In this document: piece by piece, positions 18,143 through 26,262 of the stretch | How the letters are laid out: each line of letters starts with the position of its first letter | Position numbering within the stretch: position 1 is the stretch's first letter | Assembly (NCBI RefSeq): GCF_001425755.1 | Contig: NZ_LMDH01000001.1 | Location: forward strand, 1,642,031-1,706,030 | DNA length: 64,000 nt | Direction of reading: 5' to 3' | From: Aeromicrobium sp. Root344 | GTDB taxonomy: Bacteria > Actinomycetota > Actinomycetes > Propionibacteriales > Nocardioidaceae | Program-made: the position numbers and the translations under genes | Notes under the pieces: model-generated | Databases searched by the model: none | The model's input: only the letters and a program-made list of their open reading frames with translations | What the model was told of the DNA's origin: nothing

Positions 18143-19516
18143 GTGATCAACGGCGGCGTCTCGTTCTGGTGGCAGCAGGTCGGCATCCCGGAGCCGCGCC
18201 CCGGCCTCGACGGCGATCTCGACTGCGACGTCTGCATCGTCGGCGCCGGGCTCACCGGGCTCTGGACGGCCTACTACCTGTCGGCTCTTGACCCGGACCT
18301 CGACATCGTGGTGCTCGAGGCAGAGTTCGCCGGATATGGCGCCTCGGGCCGCAACGGCGGCTGGCTGTCGGCCGAGCTCTCGGGCAGCAAGGAGCGGTAC
18401 GCCGCGACGCACGGGCGCGAGGGCGTTCAGGCGCTCGTCTCGTCGATGGAGTCGGCGGTCGACGAGGTGATCGAGGTCTGTCGCGCCGAAGGGATCGATG
18501 CGGACGTCGTGAAGCACGGTGTCCTCTACGTCGCCCGTTCCGCGGCCCAGCTCAAGCGGATGCACGGAGGGCTCCTGAGCGATCGCGCCTGGGGCATCGG
18601 CGAGAGCCACCAGCGCGAGCTGACCGGCGGCGAGCTGGGCGACCGGCTGCACGTCGAGGGTGCGCTCGGTGCGACGTTCAGCCCACACTGCGCCCGCGTG
18701 CAGCCGGCCAAGCTCGTGGCCGGGGTTGCGGCTGCGGTCGAGCGTCGTGGCGTACGCATCCTCGAGCAGACCAGGGCGACCAGCATCGAGCCCGGCGTCG
18801 TGAAGACGGAGCGCGGTCGTGTGACGGCCGGGCGCATCCTGCGCTGCCTCGAGGGCTACACCGCGGGCATCCGCGGGCAGCGCCGCACGTGGTTGCCGAT
18901 GAACTCCGCGATGATCGTGACCGAGCCGCTGGGCGACGCGGTGTGGGACGCGATCGGCTGGCGCGGGGCCGAGCTGCTCGGCGACAACGCGAATGCGTAC
19001 TGCTACGCCCAGCGGACGGCCGACGGTCGCATCGCGCTGGGCGGACGGGGCATCCCGTACCGCTTCGGCTCGGCGACCGACGTCGACGGTCGCACCCAGG
19101 ACTGGACCGTCGATTCGCTGACCTCGATCCTGCACGGGATGTTCCCGGCCGCGAGCGAGGCAAGGATCGACCATGCGTGGTGCGGCGTCCTCGGGGTGCC
19201 CCGTGACTGGTGCGCGAGCGTGACGTTCGAGGCCTCGACGGGGCTCGGGTGGGCGGGCGGCTACGTCGGCAGCGGGCTCACCACGACCAACCTCGCGGGC
19301 CAGACGCTCGCCGACCTGGTGCTGGGCCGCGACTCCGACCTCGTACGCCTCCCGTGGGTCAACCGGGACGTACGCCGGTGGGAGCCCGAGCCGCTGCGCT
19401 GGCTGGGCGTACGCGCGATGTACGGCCTCTACCGCGAGGCGGACCGCCGCGAGAGCAACGGCCTGGCCCGCCCGAGCCGCCTGGCGCGACTGGGCGACAA
19501 GCTCACGGGGAGATAG
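18143..19516 (+). CDS. FAD-dependent oxidoreductase (glycine/D-amino-acid oxidase type)
   Basis: This 457-residue flavoprotein is of the DAO/GlpO fold. A Rossmann dinucleotide motif, VCIVGAGLTGLWTAYYL, sits near residues 29-45. The next conserved block is VVLEAEFAGYGASGRNGGW, as in PuuB/OrdL-like oxidases. The C-terminal GWAGGYVGSGLTTTNLAGQ closes the FAD site. These enzymes oxidise secondary or primary amines; the substrate here is unknown. The start is a GTG. The gene is followed by the TPP riboswitch, but its own position upstream of it means it is not controlled by that switch. Confidence 0.9.
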   Translation: MINGGVSFWWQQVGIPEPRPGLDGDLDCDVCIVGAGLTGLWTAYYLSALDPDLDIVVLEAEFAGYGASGRNGGWLSAELSGSKERYAATHGREGVQALVSSMESAVDEVIEVCRAEGIDADVVKHGVLYVARSAAQLKRMHGGLLSDRAWGIGESHQRELTGGELGDRLHVEGALGATFSPHCARVQPAKLVAGVAAAVERRGVRILEQTRATSIEPGVVKTERGRVTAGRILRCLEGYTAGIRGQRRTWLPMNSAMIVTEPLGDAVWDAIGWRGAELLGDNANAYCYAQRTADGRIALGGRGIPYRFGSATDVDGRTQDWTVDSLTSILHGMFPAASEARIDHAWCGVLGVPRDWCASVTFEASTGLGWAGGYVGSGLTTTNLAGQTLADLVLGRDSDLVRLPWVNRDVRRWEPEPLRWLGVRAMYGLYREADRRESNGLARPSRLARLGDKLTGR

Positions 19517-19535
19517 CGGTACAGTCGAGTCACCA

Positions 19536-19624
19536 AGACAGGGGAGCGCCACGCAGAGGGCGCTGAGAGTGCGGATCAGCCGCAGACCCTTGAACCTGCA
19601 CCGGTTAGTACCGGCGAAGGGAGT
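19536..19624 (+). promoter_or_regulatory. TPP riboswitch (THI element)
   Basis: The conserved thi-box elements are all present in order: GGGGAGC at the 5' side, CTGAGA at 19563-19568, ACCCTTGAACCTG at 19586-19598, and CCGGTTAGTACCGGCGAAGG beginning at 19601. This is the pyrophosphate-sensing and pyrimidine-sensing core of the TPP aptamer. The final AAGGGAG is both the closing helix and the ribosome binding site of the next gene, six bases from its ATG. Thiamine pyrophosphate would therefore block translation directly. Confidence 0.95.
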
Positions 19625-19628
19625 CACG

Positions 19629-20246
19629 ATGAGTTCTGCAACCACGTCCAGGACCAGGTTCCACGTGCATTACCGCACGATCGACCTGGTCACCATCACC
19701 ACGCTCGCAGTCGCGTTCGGCGTCATCTTCTGGGGCTGGGGGAAGCTCTACGAGCCGCTCAGCGGCCTGGCGGTGTTCTCGTATCCCCCGAGCTCGGGCC
19801 TGCTCGCCGGCCCATGGCTCATCGCCGGGGTCGTCGGCGGACTGATCGTCCGCAAGCCCGGTGCGGCATTCGCCACCGAGTTCCTCGCCGCTGCCGTCTC
19901 GACGTTCATCGCCGGCGGCACGCAGTGGGGCTTCAGCGTCTTCGCGTCCGGCTTCTGGCAGGGGCTCGGCGCCGAGGTCATCTTCCTGCTGATCTTCTAC
20001 CGGCGCTTCGGCGTCGTCGTCGCGGCGGCCGCCGGTGCGCTCGCCGCCACGTTCGAGTCGGTCTACGAGTGGAACTCGTACTGGACCGACTGGGACATGG
20101 GCTACAAGCTCGCCTACCTCGGCTTCTTCGCGGTGTCGGGCGCGGTCATCGCCGGTGTCGGTGGCTTCTACCTCGTGAAGGCCCTGGCGAAGGCCGGTGT
20201 CCTCGACGCGTTCCCGGCGGGCCGCGAACAGGTCACCGAGGTCTAG
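19629..20246 (+). CDS. ykoE: ECF thiamine-precursor transporter S component, YkoE type
   Basis: This 205-residue membrane protein has five to six hydrophobic helices and matches the YkoE substrate-binding (S) component, thought to bind thiamine or its hydroxymethylpyrimidine precursor. Recognisable parts are ITTLAVAFGVIFWGWGKLY, GPWLIAGVVGGLIVRKPGA and GGTQWGFSVFASGFWQGLGA. It is the first gene of ykoE-ykoD-ykoC, immediately behind the TPP riboswitch, so thiamine control is clear. The ATG at 19629 was chosen over an upstream frame that runs through the riboswitch. Confidence 0.95.
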   Translation: MSSATTSRTRFHVHYRTIDLVTITTLAVAFGVIFWGWGKLYEPLSGLAVFSYPPSSGLLAGPWLIAGVVGGLIVRKPGAAFATEFLAAAVSTFIAGGTQWGFSVFASGFWQGLGAEVIFLLIFYRRFGVVVAAAAGALAATFESVYEWNSYWTDWDMGYKLAYLGFFAVSGAVIAGVGGFYLVKALAKAGVLDAFPAGREQVTEV

Positions 20247-21638
20247 GTGAGCCTGGGTGGGGCCCGCTTCGAGGGCTTCACGTGGCGCCCGCTCGGCCGG
20301 CGCGACCCCGTCGTCGCCGGGCTCGATCTCACGATCGAGGCCGGCGAGCGGGTGCTGCTGATGGGCCCGAGTGGCGCCGGCAAGTCGACGCTCCTCCACG
20401 GCTTGGCGGGGGCTCTCGGCACGACGATCGCGGGTGAGCTGAGCGGCACGGCCCAGGTCGAGGGACGGCTGGGTCTGCTCCTGCAGAACCCCGCCGACGC
20501 AATCGTCGCCGAGCGCATGGGCCGCGACGTGGCGTTCGGGCCGGAGAACGCCGGCATGTCCCGCGACGAGATCTGGTCGCGGGTCGACGAGGCTCTGGCG
20601 TCGGTCGGCCTGACGTACGGGCGGGACCACTTCTGCGCCGCTCTGTCCGGCGGCGAGCAGCAGCGGCTCGCGCTCGCGGGCGTGCTCGCGATGCGCCCCG
20701 ACGTGCTGCTGCTCGACGAGCCGACCTCGATGCTCGACGGCGACACCTCCGCCAGCGTGCGCGACGCGATCCTGTCGGCCGCTGAGGGTCGTACGTTGTT
20801 GATCGTCGAGCACCGCATCGAGCCGTGGCTCGATCACGTCGATCGAGTCGTCGTGCTGTCGGCCGAGGGCGCGATCGTGAGCGACGGCACCGTGCGGGCA
20901 TTCCTCGACGGGCCTGCGCCGGCCGGCGTCTGGATGCCGGGGATGCCGACGCCGGCACCGCTGGACGTGCCGGCCGACCTCGTCCGGCCCGACGCCGAGG
21001 CGCTGTCGATCGCCGCCACCGAGGTGTCGGTCGAGCTCGTCACCCGTACGCTCCGCGGCACGCAGCGGACCCAGGCGCTCACGGACCTGACCGCCGCGAT
21101 CAGCCCCGGTCGTACGACGGCATTCACCGGACCGAGCGGTGCCGGGAAGTCGACCGCACTGGCCGTGCTCGGCGGCCTGCTCAAGCCCGGCGGCGGGATG
21201 GTGACCCCTGAGCTGCGCCGATGGCGGTCGCGCCGGCTCGCCGGGGCCGTCGGCTGGGTGCCGCAGAACCCGGAGCACGGATTCCTGACCTCGACGGTCG
21301 GCGACGAGGTGCGTCACACGGCTCGGAAGCTCGGACGCGAGGTCGACGTCGACCGGGTGCTCGAGGTCTTCGGGCTGGGCCGCTTCGCGACGTCCAACCC
21401 GTATCGGCTGTCGGGCGGAGAGCAGCGCCGGCTGGCCCTCGCGGCGGCGCTGGCACACCGCCCCGGGGTCGTGCTGCTCGACGAGCCGACGGTCGGCCAG
21501 GACCCCTCGACGTGGGCGGCAGTGGTCGGCTGGATCGCCGCGGCGCGCTCCGCCGGGGCGACCGTCGCGTTGTCGACCCATGACGCCGACCTGCCGCTCG
21601 ACGTCGAGCACCGCATGCGAGACGGGGTGCTGCAATGA
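20247..21638 (+). CDS. ykoD: ECF transporter double ATPase, YkoD type
   Basis: This energy-coupling subunit has 463 residues and two ABC ATPase domains fused in one chain. The first carries Walker A GPSGAGKS near residue 41, signature LSGGEQQRLALAG and Walker B LLLDEPTS. The second has Walker A GPSGAGKS near 297, signature LSGGEQRRLALA and VVLLDEPTVGQ. The fusion replaces the separate EcfA and EcfA' subunits, as in other YkoEDC systems. The GTG start directly follows the ykoE stop, and the end overlaps ykoC in an ATGA. Confidence 0.95.
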   Translation: MSLGGARFEGFTWRPLGRRDPVVAGLDLTIEAGERVLLMGPSGAGKSTLLHGLAGALGTTIAGELSGTAQVEGRLGLLLQNPADAIVAERMGRDVAFGPENAGMSRDEIWSRVDEALASVGLTYGRDHFCAALSGGEQQRLALAGVLAMRPDVLLLDEPTSMLDGDTSASVRDAILSAAEGRTLLIVEHRIEPWLDHVDRVVVLSAEGAIVSDGTVRAFLDGPAPAGVWMPGMPTPAPLDVPADLVRPDAEALSIAATEVSVELVTRTLRGTQRTQALTDLTAAISPGRTTAFTGPSGAGKSTALAVLGGLLKPGGGMVTPELRRWRSRRLAGAVGWVPQNPEHGFLTSTVGDEVRHTARKLGREVDVDRVLEVFGLGRFATSNPYRLSGGEQRRLALAAALAHRPGVVLLDEPTVGQDPSTWAAVVGWIAAARSAGATVALSTHDADLPLDVEHRMRDGVLQ

Positions 21639-22336
21639 GAAGTGTCGTGCTGCGGGCCAACCCGCTGGTGCAGCTCTCGGTCGGGCTGTTCTCGCTGCTC
21701 GGCTCGTTCTGGATCCGCAGCCTGCCGGTCGCGCTGATCGCCCTCGGCGCGTACGTCGTGGCGGGGCTGTTGCTCCTGCCGGGCTGGCGCTACCCCCTGG
21801 TGTGCCTGGGGTTCACCGCGATCGCGGCGGTGACGATCGTGTACTCGACGTGGCGTCTCGGCGGGCATGACGTCGAGGAGGCGGTCACTGCCGGACTGCG
21901 GATCGTCGTGCTCGCCGGTCCGGGCTCGGTGATGGCTGGTTACGTCGACCCGTCGCGACTCGCCGACCACCTCGCCCAGACCCTGCACCTGCCCGCCCGG
22001 CTGATCGCCGCGTTCGCCGGCGCGCTGCAGAAGTTCACCGGGTTCGGGCTCGCGTGGCAGCAGCTCGAGCGCGTACGCCGGGTGCGCGGCTTCGGCCCGT
22101 CCCGCAATCCCCTGGCGAACGGTGGCTATGCCGCCAACATGTCGTTCGCGCTGCTCGTCCAGGCCCTGCGCGGCGCTTCGGCGACCTCGATCGCGATGGA
22201 CGCCCGGGGGTTCGCGACGGCCCACGACCGTACGTGGGCGGAGCCTGCGCCATGGACCCGACTCGACCGCTGGGCACTGGTCGTCGCCGCCCTGCTGGGC
22301 TGCGTGCCGATCATCGCCCGCGTCGCCGGAGCGTGA
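21635..22336 (+). CDS. ykoC: ECF transporter transmembrane coupling protein EcfT, YkoC type
   Basis: This 233-residue integral membrane protein is the T component that links the ATPases to the S component. It has about four to five helices and the coupling-helix segments with the family Ala-Arg-Gly signature: SIAMDARGFAT near the C-terminus and LEYVRRVRGFG-like LERVRRVRGFGPSRN. It overlaps the ykoD stop by four bases and completes the thiamine-precursor transporter. The next gene begins 46 bases later and is probably separate. Confidence 0.93.
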   Translation: MRSVVLRANPLVQLSVGLFSLLGSFWIRSLPVALIALGAYVVAGLLLLPGWRYPLVCLGFTAIAAVTIVYSTWRLGGHDVEEAVTAGLRIVVLAGPGSVMAGYVDPSRLADHLAQTLHLPARLIAAFAGALQKFTGFGLAWQQLERVRRVRGFGPSRNPLANGGYAANMSFALLVQALRGASATSIAMDARGFATAHDRTWAEPAPWTRLDRWALVVAALLGCVPIIARVAGA

Positions 22337-22382
22337 CCTCGGAGGTCATGGACACGGGTCGGCGTACGCGGGAGCCTGAGGC

Positions 22383-22754
22383 ATGAGCGTTGTCGCCGCC
22401 GTCGCGCTGGCGCTGTCCGGGATGATCCACCTGCTGCCGTTGGTCGGCGTCGCCGGTCCGTCACGCGTGGCCCGGATGTACGACGTACGAGTCGACGGCC
22501 CCGACCTCGCTGTGCTGCTGGTGCACCGGGCGGTGCTGTTCGGCCTGCTCGCGGCGCTGCTGTTCGGCGGGGCGTTCGTCGACGACCTGCAGCCGTACGC
22601 GATCGGTGCCGGGCTGGCCAGTGACGTGGCGTTCCTGGTCGTCGCCCGGGCCCATCCCGGCCTCAACGCCGCGATGCAGCGGGTCGTCCGGGCCGACGTC
22701 GTGTCGATCGGGCTGCTGGTGGCCGCGGCGGTCAGCTGGTCTGTTGCTCGCTGA
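22383..22754 (+). CDS. small four-helix membrane protein, unknown
   Basis: This 123-residue protein has four predicted transmembrane helices: residues about 1-22, 40-60, 68-90 and 103-121. No family is recognised. It is co-oriented with the thiamine transporter genes but outside the ATGA coupling, so a thiamine link is only a guess. Its last 23 bases overlap, on the opposite strand, the end of the next gene, which makes a short antisense overlap of two convergent 3' ends. Confidence 0.7.
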   Translation: MSVVAAVALALSGMIHLLPLVGVAGPSRVARMYDVRVDGPDLAVLLVHRAVLFGLLAALLFGGAFVDDLQPYAIGAGLASDVAFLVVARAHPGLNAAMQRVVRADVVSIGLLVAAAVSWSVAR

Positions 22755-23244
22755 GCAGCCGGATCTGGGTGATGACGTCCTGCCCGGCGTGGAACAGCGG
22801 GGAGAGCGGGTGGCGCCCACGGCCGAGATCGTCCTCGGCCGCCTCGGCCGTACGTCCGCCGCCGACCGTGAGCAGCTGGAACCGCACGCGACCGGCACCG
22901 GGCAGGTCGAAGGTCGTGGTGGGCTCGCTCTGCCCGACGAAGACCTGCGCCATCGCGACGAACGAGCGCGTGGCCACGGCGACAGGTTCGTGCTCGCCTG
23001 CGCCGATCGTGCCGCCGCCCGTGCTGATGTACATGCTCGTCGTCCCGTCGATCAGCGAGACGATCGTGACGACCGCGGCGTCGTACCCGATCTCCATGAG
23101 CACGCCGTAGACCCGGTCGGGGTCGGCATCGACGGCGAGCCCGAGGTCTGCCGGCGAGGTCGAGAGCACCAGACGCCGCAGACCCGCACTGCCCTCGCCG
23201 TCGTCCCCGGCTGCCGGTGCCGTCTCCCGCTTGCGTCCCCACAT
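22732..23244 (-). CDS. conserved actinobacterial protein of unknown function
   Basis: This 170-residue soluble protein starts MWGRKRETAP and has no signal peptide or membrane helix. It contains the segment DPDRVYGVLMEIGYDAAVVT followed by GTTSMYISTGGGTIGAGEH, a pattern found in uncharacterised actinobacterial proteins. I cannot assign a function. The start was taken at the Met-Trp because the longer frame is antisense to the upstream maoC gene. The 3' end overlaps the convergent membrane-protein gene by 23 bases. Confidence 0.65.
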   Translation of the reverse strand: MWGRKRETAPAAGDDGEGSAGLRRLVLSTSPADLGLAVDADPDRVYGVLMEIGYDAAVVTIVSLIDGTTSMYISTGGGTIGAGEHEPVAVATRSFVAMAQVFVGQSEPTTTFDLPGAGRVRFQLLTVGGGRTAEAAEDDLGRGRHPLSPLFHAGQDVITQIRLLSEQQTS

Positions 23245-23317
23245 GCGGCAGGAGCCTAGCCCGCGTCGGGGAAGCGGCCCCTCTGGCGCGCGGACTGTCG
23301 AACGTACTAGGGTGCCG

Positions 23318-23335
23318 ACTAAGCAAGCGCTTAGT
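23318..23335. promoter_or_regulatory. palindromic operator before maoC operon
   Basis: ACTAAGC (23318-23324) and GCTTAGT (23329-23335) are perfect 7-base arms around AAGC. The site ends 17 bases before the start codon of the MaoC gene, in the promoter zone. Palindromes of this form are typical of TetR-type regulators of acyl-CoA metabolism; no such regulator gene is adjacent in the window. Confidence 0.65.
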
Positions 23336-23352
23336 GACCCCGGAGGTACTTC

Positions 23353-23811
23353 ATGCCACGCGTGTTCGACAGTCTCGACGACTTCAAGGCAGCCGCCGGG
23401 GAGGTGCTCGGCACCAGCGACTGGATGACCATCACGCAGGAGCAGGTCGACACGTTCGCGGACGCGACCCACGACCACCAGTGGATCCACGTCGACCCCG
23501 AGCGCGCCGCCACGGGGCCGTTCGGCGGGACGATCGCGCACGGCTACCTGACGTTGGCGTTGCTGCCGGCGTTCGCCGAGCAGATCTACACGATCAACGG
23601 CCTGGCGTTCGGCATGAACTACGGCGCCAACAAGCTGCGCTTCCCCAACCCCGTCCCGGTCGGCGCCAAGCTCCGCGCCACCGCGACGCTCAAGGAGACG
23701 TCCGACATCGCGATCGGCACCCAGGCGGTCGTCAGCTTCGTGATCGAGATCGACGGTGCGGACAAGCCCGCCTGCGTCGCCGAGGTCGTCTACGTCATGG
23801 CAGGTGCCTGA
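23353..23811 (+). CDS. MaoC-like enoyl-CoA hydratase
   Basis: This 152-residue single hot-dog-fold protein hydrates enoyl-CoA esters. It resembles NodN/MaoC proteins of mycobacteria. The hydratase-2 motif is visible as FADATHDHQWIHVDPERAA followed by GGTIAHGYLTLALLP, with Asp and His in the expected positions. The start ATG is preceded by GGAGG. It is the first gene of a three-gene operon with an acyl-CoA dehydrogenase and an SDR, which suggests breakdown of a fatty or branched acyl-CoA. A palindrome just upstream probably controls the operon. Confidence 0.92.
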   Translation: MPRVFDSLDDFKAAAGEVLGTSDWMTITQEQVDTFADATHDHQWIHVDPERAATGPFGGTIAHGYLTLALLPAFAEQIYTINGLAFGMNYGANKLRFPNPVPVGAKLRATATLKETSDIAIGTQAVVSFVIEIDGADKPACVAEVVYVMAGA

Positions 23812-23812
23812 G

Positions 23813-25027
23813 ATGGACTTCTCCTACGACGCCAAGACGCAGGACCTCATCGGTCAGATGGAAGCGTTCATGGACGAGGTCATCTATCCGGCCGAGCCCA
23901 CGGCGCACGAGCAGATGCAGGCCGCGATCAAGGACGACACCTGGTCGCCGCCGGCGATCCTCAAGGACCTGCAGGCCGAGGCCAAGAAGCGCGGACTGTG
24001 GAACTTCTTCCTCCCGGGCGACGAGGGTGCCGGGCTGACGAATCTCCAGTACGCCCCCCTGGCCGAGATCACCGGACGCAGCATCCAGCTCGCCCCGGCT
24101 GCGGTCAACTGCGCGGCCCCCGACACGGGCAACATGGAAGTGCTGCACATGTTCGGCACGCCGGAGCAGAAGAAGCAGTGGCTCGAGCCGCTGCTCGCCG
24201 GCGAGATCCGGTCGTCGTTCGCGATGACGGAGCCCAAGGTGGCCTCGTCCGACGCGACCAACATCGAGACGGCGATCGTCAAGGACGGTGACGACTACGT
24301 CATCAACGGCCGCAAGTGGTGGATCACCGGCGCGATGAACCCGAACGCCAAGATCTTCATCGTGATGGGCAAGACCGACCCGTCCGCCGAGCGGCACCGC
24401 CAGCAGTCGATGATCCTCGTCGAGCGCGACACCCCCGGCTTCGAGATCGAGCGCGGGATGCACGTCTTCGGCTACAACGACCGTGACCATGGCGGCCACG
24501 CCGAGATCTCGTTCACGGACGTACGCGTGCCCGCAAGCAACCTGATCGGCGCCGAGGGTGAGGGCTTCGCGATCGCCCAGGCGCGCCTCGGACCCGGCCG
24601 TATCCACCACTGCATGCGGTCGCTCGGCATCGCCGAACGTGCGGTCGAGATGATGAGCAAGCGGGCGCTCGACCGGGTCGCGTTCGGCAAGCCGATCGCC
24701 GACCAGGGCGTCGTCCGCGACTGGATCGCCGAGTCGCGCGTACGCATCGAGCAGCTGCGACTGCTGGTGCTCAAGACCGCATGGCTGATGGACACCGCCG
24801 GCAACCGAGGCGCCCACACCGAGATCCAGGCCATCAAGATCGCGACGCCGCAGACCGTGGAGTGGATCCTCGACAAGGCGATCCAGGTGCACGGCGCCGG
24901 TGGCCTGAGCCAGGACTTCCCGCTCGCCGAGTGGTTCGCCGGCATCCGTACGCTGCGGTTCGCCGACGGGCCCGACGAGGTGCACAAGAACTCGCTGGCG
25001 CGCGCCGAGCTCAAGAAGCACGCCTGA
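23813..25027 (+). CDS. acyl-CoA dehydrogenase
   Basis: This 404-residue flavoenzyme introduces a 2,3 double bond into an acyl-CoA. It resembles the long-tailed ACAD10/11-like group. Segments seen are FAMTEPKVASSDATNIET (FAD and substrate loop), INGRKWWITGAMNP, GFEIERGMHVFGYND, and the C-terminal VHGAGGLSQDFPLAEWF with ADGPDEVHKNSLAR. The ATG starts two bases past the maoC stop. With MaoC it provides successive beta-oxidation steps; the chain-length preference cannot be read from sequence. Confidence 0.95.
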   Translation: MDFSYDAKTQDLIGQMEAFMDEVIYPAEPTAHEQMQAAIKDDTWSPPAILKDLQAEAKKRGLWNFFLPGDEGAGLTNLQYAPLAEITGRSIQLAPAAVNCAAPDTGNMEVLHMFGTPEQKKQWLEPLLAGEIRSSFAMTEPKVASSDATNIETAIVKDGDDYVINGRKWWITGAMNPNAKIFIVMGKTDPSAERHRQQSMILVERDTPGFEIERGMHVFGYNDRDHGGHAEISFTDVRVPASNLIGAEGEGFAIAQARLGPGRIHHCMRSLGIAERAVEMMSKRALDRVAFGKPIADQGVVRDWIAESRVRIEQLRLLVLKTAWLMDTAGNRGAHTEIQAIKIATPQTVEWILDKAIQVHGAGGLSQDFPLAEWFAGIRTLRFADGPDEVHKNSLARAELKKHA

Positions 25028-25029
25028 CG

Positions 25030-25827
25030 ATGGAGCTCTCCGGAGCCAGCACGATCGTCACGGGCGCGGCGAGCGGCATCGGTGAGGCGATCGCCCAGCG
25101 CCTGCTGGAGCGCGGCGCATCCGTGGTCATCGGCGACCTCGACGGCGACCGGCTCGCGGAGACGGCTGCGCGCTTGTCGGCGTCGCACCCGGGACGCGTG
25201 TCGTACGTCGCGGGCGATGCTTCTGATGCCTCGCACGTGGCTGCGCTGATCGAGGCTGCTGGTGAGGTCGATGCCTACTTCGCCAACGCCGGCGTCTTCA
25301 AGGGCTTCGGGCTCGAGGCCACGGATGACGAGTGGGCGCTGTCGTGGGACGTCAACGTCAAGGCGCACGTGGTCGCGGCGCGTGCCCTGGTGCCGGGTTG
25401 GGTCTCGCGGGGCAGGGGTTGTTTCGTCAGCACGGCCTCGGCGGCTGGCTTGCTGACGCAGCTGGGCTCTCCGACGTACTCGACGACCAAGCACGCGGCG
25501 GTTGGCTTCGCCGAGTGGCTCGCTGCGACCTACGGCGATCGGGGCGTGCAGGTCTGCTGTCTGTGCCCCATGGGCGTACGCACCGACATGCTGGTCGAGG
25601 GCGAGACGAGCGCGGTCGGTGATGCGCGCCTCGGCATGAAGTCGGTCGTCTCCGCGGGCGAGACGTTGTCGCCGCTGGCGGTCGCGGACGTGCTGCTGGA
25701 GGCCGTGGTCGCGGGGACGTTCTTCGCCCTCCCGCACGCCGACGTCGGCGCGATGTATGCCCGCAAGGCGGCCAACGCGGATCACTGGATCGCCGGTATG
25801 CAGCGGTTCCGCGCCAGCCTGGAGTGA
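25030..25827 (+). CDS. short-chain dehydrogenase/reductase
   Basis: This 265-residue NAD(P)-dependent oxidoreductase has the SDR cofactor motif TGAASGIGEAIA at about residues 12-23, an NAG motif in YFANAG, the active-site Ser in STASAAG and YSTTKHA with the catalytic Tyr-x-x-x-Lys. The acidic residue in VVIGDLDGDRL after beta-2 favours NAD over NADP. It starts two bases after the acyl-CoA dehydrogenase stop and completes that operon, where oxidation of a hydroxyacyl-CoA or alcohol is a likely role. Confidence 0.93.
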   Translation: MELSGASTIVTGAASGIGEAIAQRLLERGASVVIGDLDGDRLAETAARLSASHPGRVSYVAGDASDASHVAALIEAAGEVDAYFANAGVFKGFGLEATDDEWALSWDVNVKAHVVAARALVPGWVSRGRGCFVSTASAAGLLTQLGSPTYSTTKHAAVGFAEWLAATYGDRGVQVCCLCPMGVRTDMLVEGETSAVGDARLGMKSVVSAGETLSPLAVADVLLEAVVAGTFFALPHADVGAMYARKAANADHWIAGMQRFRASLE

Positions 25828-25855
25828 GTGTGGAGTCGTCTATGAGGGCGTGGTC

Positions 25856-26191
25856 GTGAATCAGTCATCGAGAGCGCAGGAGGTGCTGAGTCACGTCCTC
25901 GAGGGAATCAGCGCCTTGGGCGGGGAATGGGCGACCGAGGTCGAGGCAGCCTGGACAGAGGGGAATGACGTGCTGTGTCTGGTGTATCGACAGCCGCGTA
26001 TGTATGCCGACGTCAGGCTGGGCTTGCGCCGGAGCGTCGAGCCGGACTGGTCCATCGAGGGGGTGGTCGATGAGATCCTCGTGGGCGAGTTGGGAGAGCC
26101 ACTGGGGAGCCGCCACGACAGCCTGCAGGCGGACGCAGACGGTGTGATGTGGTGGACGGGAAACCTGCCGGAATGGAAGCAACGCCGCTAG
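25856..26191 (+). CDS. hypothetical 111-residue protein
   Basis: This small acidic soluble protein has no recognised family. It contains tryptophan-rich segments (GGEWATEVEAAW, VEPDWSIEGVVDEI, GVMWWTGNLPEW). Codon use is less GC-rich at third positions than in the neighbouring operon. The start is uncertain: GTG 25856 is preferred because GAGGG lies six bases before it; GTG 25850 is possible. It precedes the DUF222/HNH gene in an accessory-looking stretch. An immunity-like or phage-derived origin is possible, but nothing in the sequence proves it. Confidence 0.55.
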   Translation: MNQSSRAQEVLSHVLEGISALGGEWATEVEAAWTEGNDVLCLVYRQPRMYADVRLGLRRSVEPDWSIEGVVDEILVGELGEPLGSRHDSLQADADGVMWWTGNLPEWKQRR

Positions 26192-26262
26192 ACGCGGAGG
26201 TTTGTTCACAGCCGGGATTGCAGCCGAAAAGACGTGTCAGTGGTGGCGTCTAGGTTGGAAGT

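Noticed and set aside
19605..21635. A 676-codon minus-strand open frame across ykoE and ykoD
   Set aside because: It is a composition artefact of the opposite strand; both plus-strand genes are well-recognised transporter subunits.
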